Of a DNA stretch of 7,241 nucleotides, positions 1 to 5,904 are shown one piece after another. Position 1 is the first letter of the stretch, and each line of letters starts with the position of its first letter. A model generated the notes under the pieces. The model was given only the letters and a program-made list of their open reading frames with translations, did not search any database and was not told the DNA's origin. The stretch lies in assembly GCA_003142495.1 (NCBI GenBank), contig PLMM01000201.1:1-7241 (forward strand), in the 5' to 3' direction. The position numbers were made by a program, and so were the translations under genes. Origin of the DNA: Gemmatimonadota bacterium. GTDB lineage: Bacteria; Gemmatimonadota; Gemmatimonadetes; Gemmatimonadales; Gemmatimonadaceae.

Positions 1-450
1 GCCGACGGTGGCGCGGACACCGCGTACACCTTCGGGCACATCGATCAGAACACGGTGTCGCTCACCGCACGCATCGACTACACGCTGAGCCCGAAGCTGT
101 CGCTGCAGGTCTACGCCCAACCATTCGCGAGCAGCGGGAAGTACTCCAACTGGCGCGAGCTCGCCGATCCGCGCAACTCGAACTACAACCTGCGCTTCAA
201 GCCGTACGGCACGCCCGAGGGCGCGTCGGAATACAACTTCGATGTGGCCGAGTTCAACTCCAACGTCGTGCTGCGCTGGGAGTATCGCGCGGGCTCGGCC
301 ATCTACGCGGTGTGGACGCAGGGGCGCAACTTCGAGAACGACGGCTCGCCGTACGGCAACTTCAACGTGCACGGCAGCGCGCGCGACCTCTACGCGATCC
401 ACCCGGACAACACCTTCCTGATCAAGGCGTCGTACTGGTTCAGCCTGTGA
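1..450 (+). CDS. DUF5916 family protein, C-terminal fragment (5' truncated)
   Basis: The frame is open from base 1 to a TGA at 448-450, so this is the last 149 residues of a longer protein whose start lies upstream. A GTG at base 55 is an internal valine, not a start. Seen in the sequence: the run YTLSPKLSLQVYAQPF, then VLRWEYRAG, then AVWTQGR, and a C-terminal KASYWFSL. This motif order is what I know from the C-terminal end of DUF5916. In that family an N-terminal family 9-like carbohydrate-binding domain often precedes a long region that is probably an outer-membrane beta-barrel. The alternating aromatic/polar pattern and the near-terminal aromatic residues (YWF) fit a barrel's last strand. 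The usual family protein is several hundred residues long, so most of it is missing here. Substrate and function are unknown; envelope carbohydrate binding or uptake is inference. The next gene starts 30 bp later on the same strand. Confidence 0.85.
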   Translation, partial: ADGGADTAYTFGHIDQNTVSLTARIDYTLSPKLSLQVYAQPFASSGKYSNWRELADPRNSNYNLRFKPYGTPEGASEYNFDVAEFNSNVVLRWEYRAGSAIYAVWTQGRNFENDGSPYGNFNVHGSARDLYAIHPDNTFLIKASYWFSL

Positions 451-474
451 CGAGCGCTCGCTCCTGATCATATT
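447..474 (+). promoter_or_regulatory. Candidate promoter for the oxidoreductase gene (possibly leaderless)
   Basis: A -35-like GTGACG at 447-452 (TGAC matches the consensus core and overlaps the upstream stop codon) is followed after 16 bp by a -10-like CATATT at 469-474. Only 6 bp separate this box from the ATG at 481. There is no Shine-Dalgarno sequence in the 30-bp gap. If the box is used, transcription would begin at or next to the start codon, giving a leaderless mRNA. Based on consensus matching by eye only. Confidence 0.35.
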
Positions 475-480
475 GCCGGT

Positions 481-1377
481 ATGACACGAGTCGCCTTTCT
501 CGGCCTGGGCGCGATCGGCGCACCGATGGCCAAACATCTCGCGCAGCCGCCGTTCGAGCTCGCCGTCTGGAATCGCACCGCGGCCAAGGCGCGCACCTTC
601 GCATTCTCCTCCGGCACCGGCGTGCGCGTGGCGAAGTCCGCCGCCGATGCGGCGCGCGGCGCCGAGTTCGTCGTCGTTTGCCTTCCCACCTCGCAGGACG
701 TCGACTCGCTGCTCGACGGCGCCGACGGGCTGCTCGCCGGCGTGGCGCGCGGCTCGATGGTGATCGACTGCACGTCCGGCGATCCGGCGACGTCGCGCAA
801 GATCTCGGCGCGCCTCTCCGCCATAGACGTCGCGTACATGGACGCGCCCGTGAGCGGCGGTACCGCGGGCGCGGAGAAGGGAACGCTCACGGTGATGTGC
901 GGCGGCGACGCGGCGCTCTTCGAGCGCGCGATGCCGGTGCTCGAGGCGTTCGGCGAGAAGATCGTACTCTGCGGGCCGACGGGCTCGGGCGATGCGGTGA
1001 AGGCGGTGAACAACGCGCTGCTCGCGGTGCACGTGTGGGCCGCCGGCGAGGGACTCGCCGCACTCACGAAGGCCGGCGTGTCGCCCGCTATCGCGCTCGA
1101 CGTCATCAATGCGTCGAGCGGGATGAGCCGCACCACGGAGCGACTCTTCCCCGAGCGCGTGCTCTCGCGCGCGTTCCCGCGCACCTTCCGCCTCGCGCTC
1201 CTCGACAAGGATGTCGGAATCGCGGCCGGCGTCGCGCGCGAGCAGAAGGTGCCATCGCCGCTGCTCCAGCTCACGAGCGAGCTCTTTCGCGCCGCGCACG
1301 CCATGCTCGGCGAGGAAGCCGACCACGTCGAGGCGGTGAAGCTGATCGAACAGTGGGCGGGAGTCGAGATCAAGTGA
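481..1377 (+). CDS. NAD(P)-dependent oxidoreductase, 3-hydroxyisobutyrate dehydrogenase family
   Basis: This 298-residue protein has the full length and motif order of the beta-hydroxyacid dehydrogenase family (3-hydroxyisobutyrate dehydrogenase, tartronate semialdehyde reductase). These cytosolic enzymes interconvert a 3-hydroxy acid and its semialdehyde using NAD(P). Seen: an N-terminal Rossmann fold with GLGAIG at residues 8-13; the substrate-binding loop DAPVSGG at 121-127; the GSGDAVKAVNN segment at 168-178, with the family's catalytic lysine at K174 and the conserved asparagines N177/N178; and the LLDKD element at 240-244 with K243. The C-terminal all-helical domain is intact. All hallmark residues are present, so an active enzyme is expected, but the substrate cannot be read from sequence. 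The ATG at 481 is chosen because it gives the classic start MTRVAFLGLG. The stop codon overlaps the start of the next gene, so the two are probably co-transcribed and coupled. Confidence 0.93.
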   Translation: MTRVAFLGLGAIGAPMAKHLAQPPFELAVWNRTAAKARTFAFSSGTGVRVAKSAADAARGAEFVVVCLPTSQDVDSLLDGADGLLAGVARGSMVIDCTSGDPATSRKISARLSAIDVAYMDAPVSGGTAGAEKGTLTVMCGGDAALFERAMPVLEAFGEKIVLCGPTGSGDAVKAVNNALLAVHVWAAGEGLAALTKAGVSPAIALDVINASSGMSRTTERLFPERVLSRAFPRTFRLALLDKDVGIAAGVAREQKVPSPLLQLTSELFRAAHAMLGEEADHVEAVKLIEQWAGVEIK

Positions 1378-2648
1378 CGGCTGCCGCGATCAAGCCGCAC
1401 GCGGTGGGCGCGCCGAGCGTCGACGCGATTCGCGCGAGCTTCCCCGCGCTCGAACGCGTGCACGGCGGGCATCGCGTCGCCTACTTCGATGGGCCGGGCG
1501 GAACGCAGGTGCCAAGCACCGTCGTCACGGCAATGGCCGACTACCTGCTGCACCACAACTCGAACTCGCACTGGGCCTACCCGACGAGTCTCGAAACCGA
1601 CGTGATCATCGACGCGGCGCGCGAAGCAGCCGCGGACTTTCTCAACGCTGCGCCGAACGAGGTCGCCTTCGGCGCGAACATGACGTCGCTCACCTTCTCG
1701 CTCTCGCGCGCGCTCGCGCGCGCGATGGCTAAGGGCGACGAGATCGTCGTCACGGAGCTCGATCACCACGCGAACGTCGCGCCGTGGGTACGCCTTGTGG
1801 CCGAGCGCGGCGTGATCATCAGGACGGCGACGATGGATGTGGCCACGGGCACGCTCGACTGGGCGAGCCTCGAGCAGCAGTTCGGCGCGCGCACGAAGCT
1901 GCTCGCGATCGGCGCATCATCGAATGCGCTCGGCACGATCAATGACATCGCGCGTGCGACGAAGCTCGCGCACTCGCACGGCGCTCGGGTCTTCATCGAT
2001 GCCGTCGCGTATGCGCCGCACACGCTCATTGATGTCCGCGCCATCGACTGCGACTTCCTCGCGTGCTCTCCCTTCAAGTTCTACGGCCCGCACCTGGGAA
2101 TGCTCTACGGCAAGCACGAGCTGCTCTCCGAGCTCGACGTCGCGAAGCTCGCGCCCGCGCCCGCGCAGGCGCCCGATCGCTGGGAGACGGGGACGTTGAA
2201 CTTCGAGGCGCTCGCGGGGACGACGGCCGCCATCGACTTCATGGCGTCGCTCGACGCCGGGAGCGGCACCGGCGACTCCCGCCGCGCGCGGCTCGCGAGC
2301 GCGTATGACTCGATGCACGAGCGCATCGAGCCGATTTTCGCATCGCTCTGGCATGGCCTCGCCGCCGTTCGTGGCGTGAAGCTCTTCGGGCCGCCGCCGA
2401 GCGCTCTGCCGCGCTCGCCGACGGTGTCGTTCACGGTGTCCGGCGTCGACTCGCGCGCGGTCGCAACGCGACTCGCGAACGAGTACGGCGTCTTCGCCAG
2501 CAACGGGAATTTCTACGCGGCAACCATCGCGGAGCGCTACGGGATCAGCGGCTCCGGATGGGTGCGTGCGGGATGCGCGTGCTACACCACCGCCGAAGAG
2601 GTCGAGCGGCTGGTGAGCGGCGTCCGCGCTATTTCGTCGCCGTCGTAG
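1374..2648 (+). CDS. Cysteine desulfurase-like class V PLP-dependent enzyme
   Basis: A 424-residue fold-type I PLP enzyme of the class V aminotransferase/cysteine desulfurase superfamily. It is closest in motif pattern to the uncharacterised 'cysteine desulfurase-like' clade (TIGR01976 type). Seen: YFDGPGGTQVP at 37-47; ELDHHANVAPW at 128-138 with the cofactor-stacking histidines; DAVAYAPH at 209-216 with D209 for the pyridine nitrogen; CSPFKFYGPH at 231-240 with K235 as the Schiff-base lysine; WETGTLNFEALAG at 270-282; GWVRAGCACYTTAEEV at 395-410. Where true desulfurases carry a GHHCA-type loop with the catalytic cysteine, this protein has NGNFYA at 377-382, so desulfurase activity is doubtful. 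The start is the GTG at 1374, which overlaps the previous stop codon (GTGA) and has GGGAG at 1359-1363. A GTG at 1404 is the alternative. The open frame continues far upstream in the shadow of the oxidoreductase gene, but that part reads as arginine-rich noise. The last 20 bp overlap the convergent gene. Confidence 0.9.
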   Translation: MTAAAIKPHAVGAPSVDAIRASFPALERVHGGHRVAYFDGPGGTQVPSTVVTAMADYLLHHNSNSHWAYPTSLETDVIIDAAREAAADFLNAAPNEVAFGANMTSLTFSLSRALARAMAKGDEIVVTELDHHANVAPWVRLVAERGVIIRTATMDVATGTLDWASLEQQFGARTKLLAIGASSNALGTINDIARATKLAHSHGARVFIDAVAYAPHTLIDVRAIDCDFLACSPFKFYGPHLGMLYGKHELLSELDVAKLAPAPAQAPDRWETGTLNFEALAGTTAAIDFMASLDAGSGTGDSRRARLASAYDSMHERIEPIFASLWHGLAAVRGVKLFGPPPSALPRSPTVSFTVSGVDSRAVATRLANEYGVFASNGNFYAATIAERYGISGSGWVRAGCACYTTAEEVERLVSGVRAISSPS

Positions 2649-3876
2649 CCTTCGCCGGCGCGGCCGGCTTCACGCTCGAGACGAACGGCTTCTTCCGCGA
2701 CACTTCCTTCTTCTCGAGGGCACTGAGAAACGGCTCGTACACCGAGCCCGGATTCCAGAGCACCCAGCCGTCGTAGCCCGCATCGTACACGGCGCGCTTC
2801 TGCTCGAGCAGCTCGCTCGCCCCGTACTTCGGCGTCATCCCCTTGAGCGAGAACGCCTGCAGCCACGGGCGCACGTGGTTCCCCACATTCACGCCGATCT
2901 TGAGATCGCGCTCGTGCGCGCGGTGGATCGCCGCGAAGACGATCTTGTACGGCTCCGCGTTCGGCTTCTCGACGCCGAATGATCCGTGCGGATAGTGCGA
3001 CGGATACACCATCGGCAGCAGCACGTCGCTGTGCGGCGCGAGCTCCTCCCACTGCTGCCCGATCTCGAGCGCGCCAGGCACCGTCGTCACCAGCCCGAAA
3101 ATATCTGCGGTGCAGCGAGCACCGGCCGCGTGCACGCGTGGGCACGCCGCCTTGAAGAACTCGCCCAGTGCGTGCGGCTTCGTCACGCCGTTCGCGTCCT
3201 TGAACACCTGCTCGGGCAGGCTTTTGTATGGCTCGGGAAAGCGGATGTAGTCGAACTGCACCTCGCCGAAGCCCATCTTCGCCATCTCGACTGCTACGCG
3301 CACGTTGTATTCCCAGATCGCGTGGTCGTAGGGATCCACCCACGTCAGCCCCTTCTTGTCGCGCCACGGCGTGCCATCGGTCTTCCGAATCACGTGATCG
3401 GGATTGTTGCGCGCGGCCACCGAGTCCTTGAACGTCACCATCCGCGCGATGGCCAGAATGTGGTGCGCGTGCAGCGTGTCGAGCAGCTCCTTCACGTGCG
3501 GCACCTTCCCTGCATTTCCTGCGTTGCGCTTCACCATTGAGTCCGCGCTCTCGAAGTTGAGCCCGAACTCATCCTTCATGTCGATCACGAAGGCGTTGAT
3601 CTCCGTCGAGTCTGCAATCGCTACGAGCTCGTGCATCCGCTTCGGGCTCTGCGAGGCCCACCGGTTCACGTACAGCGCGCGCACGATCTGCGAGTCGTCC
3701 GCGAACGGCGTCGCGAGCGTGTCTGCCTTCGCGGGCGCGGTCTTGGCGGTGGTGTCTACGACGGTGCCGGCAGCGGCAGCCGTGGCATGGGTCGACTCTT
3801 GGGCGACGGTCGTACGTTTTCCTTCACCTGCGCCGCATGCCGCGAGCGTCAGGATAAGGAGGGGAATGCTGCGCAT
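2629..3876 (-). CDS. Putative glycoside hydrolase lipoprotein (DUF4015/GHL-type)
   Basis: A 415-residue protein. It begins MRSIPLLILTLAAC, a short lipoprotein signal peptide with lipobox LAAC and C14 as the acylated cysteine, so it should be a membrane-anchored envelope protein. Residues 15-60 are a low-complexity Ala/Thr-rich linker. The catalytic-type TIM-barrel domain spans about 65-385 and shows family signatures: WVDPYDHAIWEYN at 179-191, FDYIRFPEP at 208-216 (D209 and E215 acidic candidates), ADIFGL at 257-262, PMVYPSHY at 288-295, RPWLQAF at 336-342 and GWVLWNPGSVY at 370-380. These match the putative glycosyl hydrolase domain DUF4015 (GHL family). The tail from 389 is lysine-, proline- and alanine-rich. 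The start ATG has no Shine-Dalgarno sequence upstream. The gene is divergent from the next lipoprotein gene and its stop lies inside the 3' end of the PLP gene. Hydrolase activity and substrate are inference from the family. Confidence 0.9.
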   Translation of the reverse strand: MRSIPLLILTLAACGAGEGKRTTVAQESTHATAAAAGTVVDTTAKTAPAKADTLATPFADDSQIVRALYVNRWASQSPKRMHELVAIADSTEINAFVIDMKDEFGLNFESADSMVKRNAGNAGKVPHVKELLDTLHAHHILAIARMVTFKDSVAARNNPDHVIRKTDGTPWRDKKGLTWVDPYDHAIWEYNVRVAVEMAKMGFGEVQFDYIRFPEPYKSLPEQVFKDANGVTKPHALGEFFKAACPRVHAAGARCTADIFGLVTTVPGALEIGQQWEELAPHSDVLLPMVYPSHYPHGSFGVEKPNAEPYKIVFAAIHRAHERDLKIGVNVGNHVRPWLQAFSLKGMTPKYGASELLEQKRAVYDAGYDGWVLWNPGSVYEPFLSALEKKEVSRKKPFVSSVKPAAPAKATTATK

Positions 3877-3982
3877 GTCGTGGAGTGTGCTCTGCTGAGG
3901 GATGGCGCTGCGACGTTGCGACGCGGCGACGGTAAACTACGACGAAGCTGCCGCTTCCGTCACACGCTATATTCCGCACCGC
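3877..3982. promoter_or_regulatory. Divergent intergenic region between two lipoprotein genes
   Basis: This 106-bp gap must contain the promoters of both the minus-strand hydrolase lipoprotein gene and the plus-strand lipoprotein/thioesterase pair. On the plus strand the clearest element is TATATT at 3968-3973 (see separate entry). On the minus strand a weak pair can be read: GTGACG (positions 3963-3958) and TAGTTT (3939-3934) with an 18-bp spacer, which would give a leader of about 60 nt. No operator-like inverted repeat stands out. Confidence 0.4.
3968..3973 (+). promoter_or_regulatory. -10-like box TATATT upstream of the lipoprotein start
   Basis: TATATT matches the sigma-70 -10 consensus at five of six positions and is conspicuous in this G+C-rich background. 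Nine bases separate it from the ATG at 3983, so the transcript would have no or almost no leader. No good -35 is visible at the usual spacing and no Shine-Dalgarno sequence precedes the ATG. This also argues against the earlier in-frame ATG at 3902. Confidence 0.35.
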
Positions 3983-5182
3983 ATGCCACGCCTCCTGCCC
4001 TTCGCACTTCTCCTCGCCGTTGCCGCCTGCCGGCAGCCGGCCAGGACGCCGCCATCGGGCGAATTCCTCGTCCTCGCCGGCGACTCCACCTTCTGGGTGC
4101 ACACGGGCGCGGAGGGGATCCGCGCGCGCGGGTCGCCGCTCCACCTCGCGCGCTACCGGGGTCGCTTCTACGAGGTCTACATCACCGATGACGACCGCTC
4201 CTACACGGATGCGCTCATCATCGGCCAGCAGATGTATCGCCGCGATCTCCTCAGCGACGACTCGGCCCTCGTCTTCGAGGACACGACCATCAGCCACATC
4301 GCCCGCTGGTACGGCCGCTCGCATCCGAGCGACCATCCCCTCGAGGAGGACGATGATCCTGAGGCCGAGCCGCACGTCACGGCGCAGAGCGAGCTGAATA
4401 CCATCGCGCAGCACGCCCAGTATCTCTCCTACGAGTACAAGGCGGATCTCACCGTAACGGGAAGCGAGGAGTGGCACATCGCGCGACGAGGCGTCGTCGA
4501 TCTGCGCGACGCCGCCGCGCCCACGGTCTCCGACATCTTTGGGACGAGCAACGGCCAGTACATTCTCCGCCGCGGCCGCACGCTGTTCGCAGAGGCGCGC
4601 GACTCGCTGCGCGCATCACGCGACTCCATCTCGCACGAGGCCGCGCGCGCGATCGGCGACTTCCGCTTCGATGACGCGAGCTTCAACATCGCCGAGGTGA
4701 ACGGCGAGCCCGCGGTGAAGTTCTACGCGCCGGGGCACGGTGCGCGCGCCGGCGGATACGCGCTCCCGCTCCCCCCCATTCCCGTGGCCGCGCCCGGATG
4801 GTGGGAGGATGCGCGCGACGGGCTCCCGCTGTCCGGCGGCGCCACCGACATCGCCTGGAAGCACGCGGGCTACCGCGTCATCGCACGCCCCACGCACAGC
4901 GACAGCGCGCTGCTCTCGCTCGTCGACAGCACCGGTCGCGAGTGGAAGATCGCCGCGCTCCCCGCGCTCCCGCGGCGCATCTTCTGGGTGGACAGCGCGA
5001 GCGCCGACAGCGCGACGCGCCGTGCGCTCGCGCGCGCCTTCGACGAGGCGGCCCTCTACTCCGATGATGTGCGCGCCGCGTCCGCGCATCGCCCGCCCGC
5101 GCGCGCGCCGAAGCTTCGGCTCGCATCCGCCGCGCGCCCGCGTCCGCACGCAGCCGCCCGTCGCTCGAGGTCCAAACGATGA
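3983..5182 (+). CDS. Hypothetical lipoprotein of unknown function
   Basis: A 399-residue protein I do not recognise. The ATG at 3983 is chosen over the in-frame ATG at 3902 because it begins a clean lipoprotein signal peptide, MPRLLPFALLLAVAAC, with C16 in a lipobox. The longer version would bury this behind 27 non-conforming residues. The mature protein is therefore probably anchored to a membrane in the envelope. The body (about 25-365) is mixed, soluble-looking sequence with several Trp/Tyr-rich segments (for example IARWYGRS near 106-113 and PGWWEDARDG at 271-280). An acidic patch, LEEDDDPEAEP, lies at 120-130. No transmembrane segment appears after the signal. The last 30 residues (370-399) are Arg/Pro/Ala-rich, with many arginines and few acids. 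The stop codon overlaps the start of the thioesterase gene (ATGA), so the two are likely one operon. No enzymatic motif was found. Confidence 0.8.
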   Translation: MPRLLPFALLLAVAACRQPARTPPSGEFLVLAGDSTFWVHTGAEGIRARGSPLHLARYRGRFYEVYITDDDRSYTDALIIGQQMYRRDLLSDDSALVFEDTTISHIARWYGRSHPSDHPLEEDDDPEAEPHVTAQSELNTIAQHAQYLSYEYKADLTVTGSEEWHIARRGVVDLRDAAAPTVSDIFGTSNGQYILRRGRTLFAEARDSLRASRDSISHEAARAIGDFRFDDASFNIAEVNGEPAVKFYAPGHGARAGGYALPLPPIPVAAPGWWEDARDGLPLSGGATDIAWKHAGYRVIARPTHSDSALLSLVDSTGREWKIAALPALPRRIFWVDSASADSATRRALARAFDEAALYSDDVRAASAHRPPARAPKLRLASAARPRPHAAARRSRSKR

Positions 5183-5655
5183 CCGCAGCCGCGAAAACAC
5201 CGCGACAGTCCGAGGCGGTGATCGCCGATCTCATGATGCCGCAGCACGCGAACGGGCTGCGCGTTCCCTCCGTGTTCGGCGGAGTGATCATGAGCATGGT
5301 CGATCGATGCGCCGCACTGAGCGCGATGCGCCACGCCGGCGGTCAGGCGACCACGCTCTCGATCGACAAGATTCTCTTCAAGGAGCCCATCTGGGTGGGC
5401 GAGCTCGTGGAGATCCGCTCGCGCGTCGTGTTCGTGGGCCGCACCTCGATGGCGGTGCTCGCCAACGTTTACGCGGAGAACATCACGCAGGGCACGCGCC
5501 GCCACGCGAATGAGTGCTGGCTAACCTTCGTGCATCTGGGCGCCGACGGAAAACCGGCGGCGGTGCCGCAGCTGACGCTCGAGACGGCCGAAGATCGCCT
5601 GTTACATGAGGTGGCCGAGCGCCGGCGCGCGCAGTCGCTGGCGGAGCGGCGCTGA
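5179..5655 (+). CDS. Acyl-CoA thioesterase, hotdog fold (YciA/BACH-like)
   Basis: A 158-residue single hotdog-domain protein resembling bacterial acyl-CoA hydrolases of the YciA type, which release free fatty acid and CoA from acyl-CoA in the cytosol. Seen: MMPQHANGLRVPSVFGGVIM at 19-38, matching the family's MPxxxNxxGxxFGGxxM signature; the following MSMVD, whose D42 aligns with the catalytic Asp44 of Haemophilus YciA; the strand SIDKILFKEPIWVGE at 61-75; VGRTSM at 86-91; and CWLTFVHLGADGKPAAVP at 113-130. Length is normal for the family. The loop between N25 and FGG is one or two residues longer than in typical YciA and lacks the usual GDIFGG aspartate. This could affect substrate preference (inference). 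The start ATG overlaps the previous stop (ATGA) and is preceded by GAGG at 5167-5170, one of the few clear Shine-Dalgarno sequences here. The C-terminus is charged and probably helical. Confidence 0.9.
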   Translation: MTAAAKTPRQSEAVIADLMMPQHANGLRVPSVFGGVIMSMVDRCAALSAMRHAGGQATTLSIDKILFKEPIWVGELVEIRSRVVFVGRTSMAVLANVYAENITQGTRRHANECWLTFVHLGADGKPAAVPQLTLETAEDRLLHEVAERRRAQSLAERR

Positions 5656-5662
5656 GGCTACG

Positions 5663-5678
5663 ACCGCCCAGCGGTTTT
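5663..5678 (+). terminator. Weak intrinsic terminator candidate after the thioesterase gene
   Basis: ACCGC at 5663-5667 can pair with GCGGT at 5671-5675 around a three-base loop (CCA), and the second arm runs straight into TTTT (5675-5678). It lies 7 bp after the stop codon. Position and layout are right for a Rho-independent terminator. The stem is only 5 bp (one more G-U pair is possible) and the T run is short, so efficiency may be low. Confidence 0.4.
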
Positions 5679-5722
5679 CATCTCGCGCTCGCGGGCACTC
5701 CTCGTGTTGCCCGTCTCTCGGC

Positions 5723-5750
5723 TCGCTGAGCATTGGCCTTGCTCAGGCGA
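5723..5750. repeat. Intergenic inverted repeat (hairpin)
   Basis: CTGAGCA at 5726-5732 is perfectly complementary to TGCTCAG at 5740-5746, with a 7-base loop. Allowing one bulged G at 5747 adds three more pairs at the base (5723-5725 with 5748-5750). No T run follows, so it is not a standard terminator. It could be an RNA structure or a protein-binding site in the leader region of the downstream gene. Confidence 0.45.
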
Positions 5751-5904
5751 TTACCCTTCCACTGGCGCTCTTCGCGGCACAAGGTCCTCTAACGCTTCGG
5801 TTCGTGAGCGCGACGGAAATCCACGCTAGCGACAATACCACCGATCATGGTTCGTGCCCGTTCAAGTCCGGCGCGCGCCCACCGACACTGAATAGGTGTC
5901 CGTC

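Larger units (their letters stand above)
5656..5904. other. Non-coding gap of 249 bp
   Basis: There is no convincing gene here. An open frame passes through (about 5606-5920), but it starts inside the thioesterase gene, has no recognisable protein features and ends just inside the next gene. The gap holds the terminator candidate, a hairpin at 5723-5750 and a tRNA T-arm-like motif at 5856-5883. It looks less G+C-extreme than the genes around it. The promoter of the membrane PAS gene should lie here, but I cannot name a confident one. Confidence 0.6.

Noticed and set aside
678..1373. Upstream extension of the PLP enzyme frame
   Set aside because: The frame is open but reads as arginine-rich sequence out of frame with the oxidoreductase gene. 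The family's normal N-terminus begins just after the GTG at 1374.
1705..1724. CG-alternating run, possible Z-DNA-type repeat
   Set aside because: It encodes in-frame SRALARA of the PLP enzyme and reflects codon bias in a G+C-rich genome.
468..1769. Long minus-strand open frame (433 codons) opposite the oxidoreductase and the start of the PLP gene
   Set aside because: High G+C content keeps antisense frames open. The plus strand has complete family motifs here, and the antisense product is Arg/Ser/Ala-rich noise.
3902..3982. Earlier start for the hypothetical lipoprotein
   Set aside because: It would put 27 residues before an obvious lipoprotein signal peptide. The ATG at 3983 gives a normal signal.
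5107..5120. 14-bp perfect palindrome GCCGAAGCTTCGGC
   Set aside because: It lies inside the Arg/Pro-rich tail of the lipoprotein gene with no T run after it. A single short palindrome in such biased sequence is expected by chance.
5179..5199. Similar N-termini of the thioesterase (MTAAAKTP) and the PLP enzyme (MTAAAIKP)
   Set aside because: The rest of the proteins are unrelated. A short Ala-rich start after Met-Thr is common where a start overlaps a stop (ATGAC, GTGAC).
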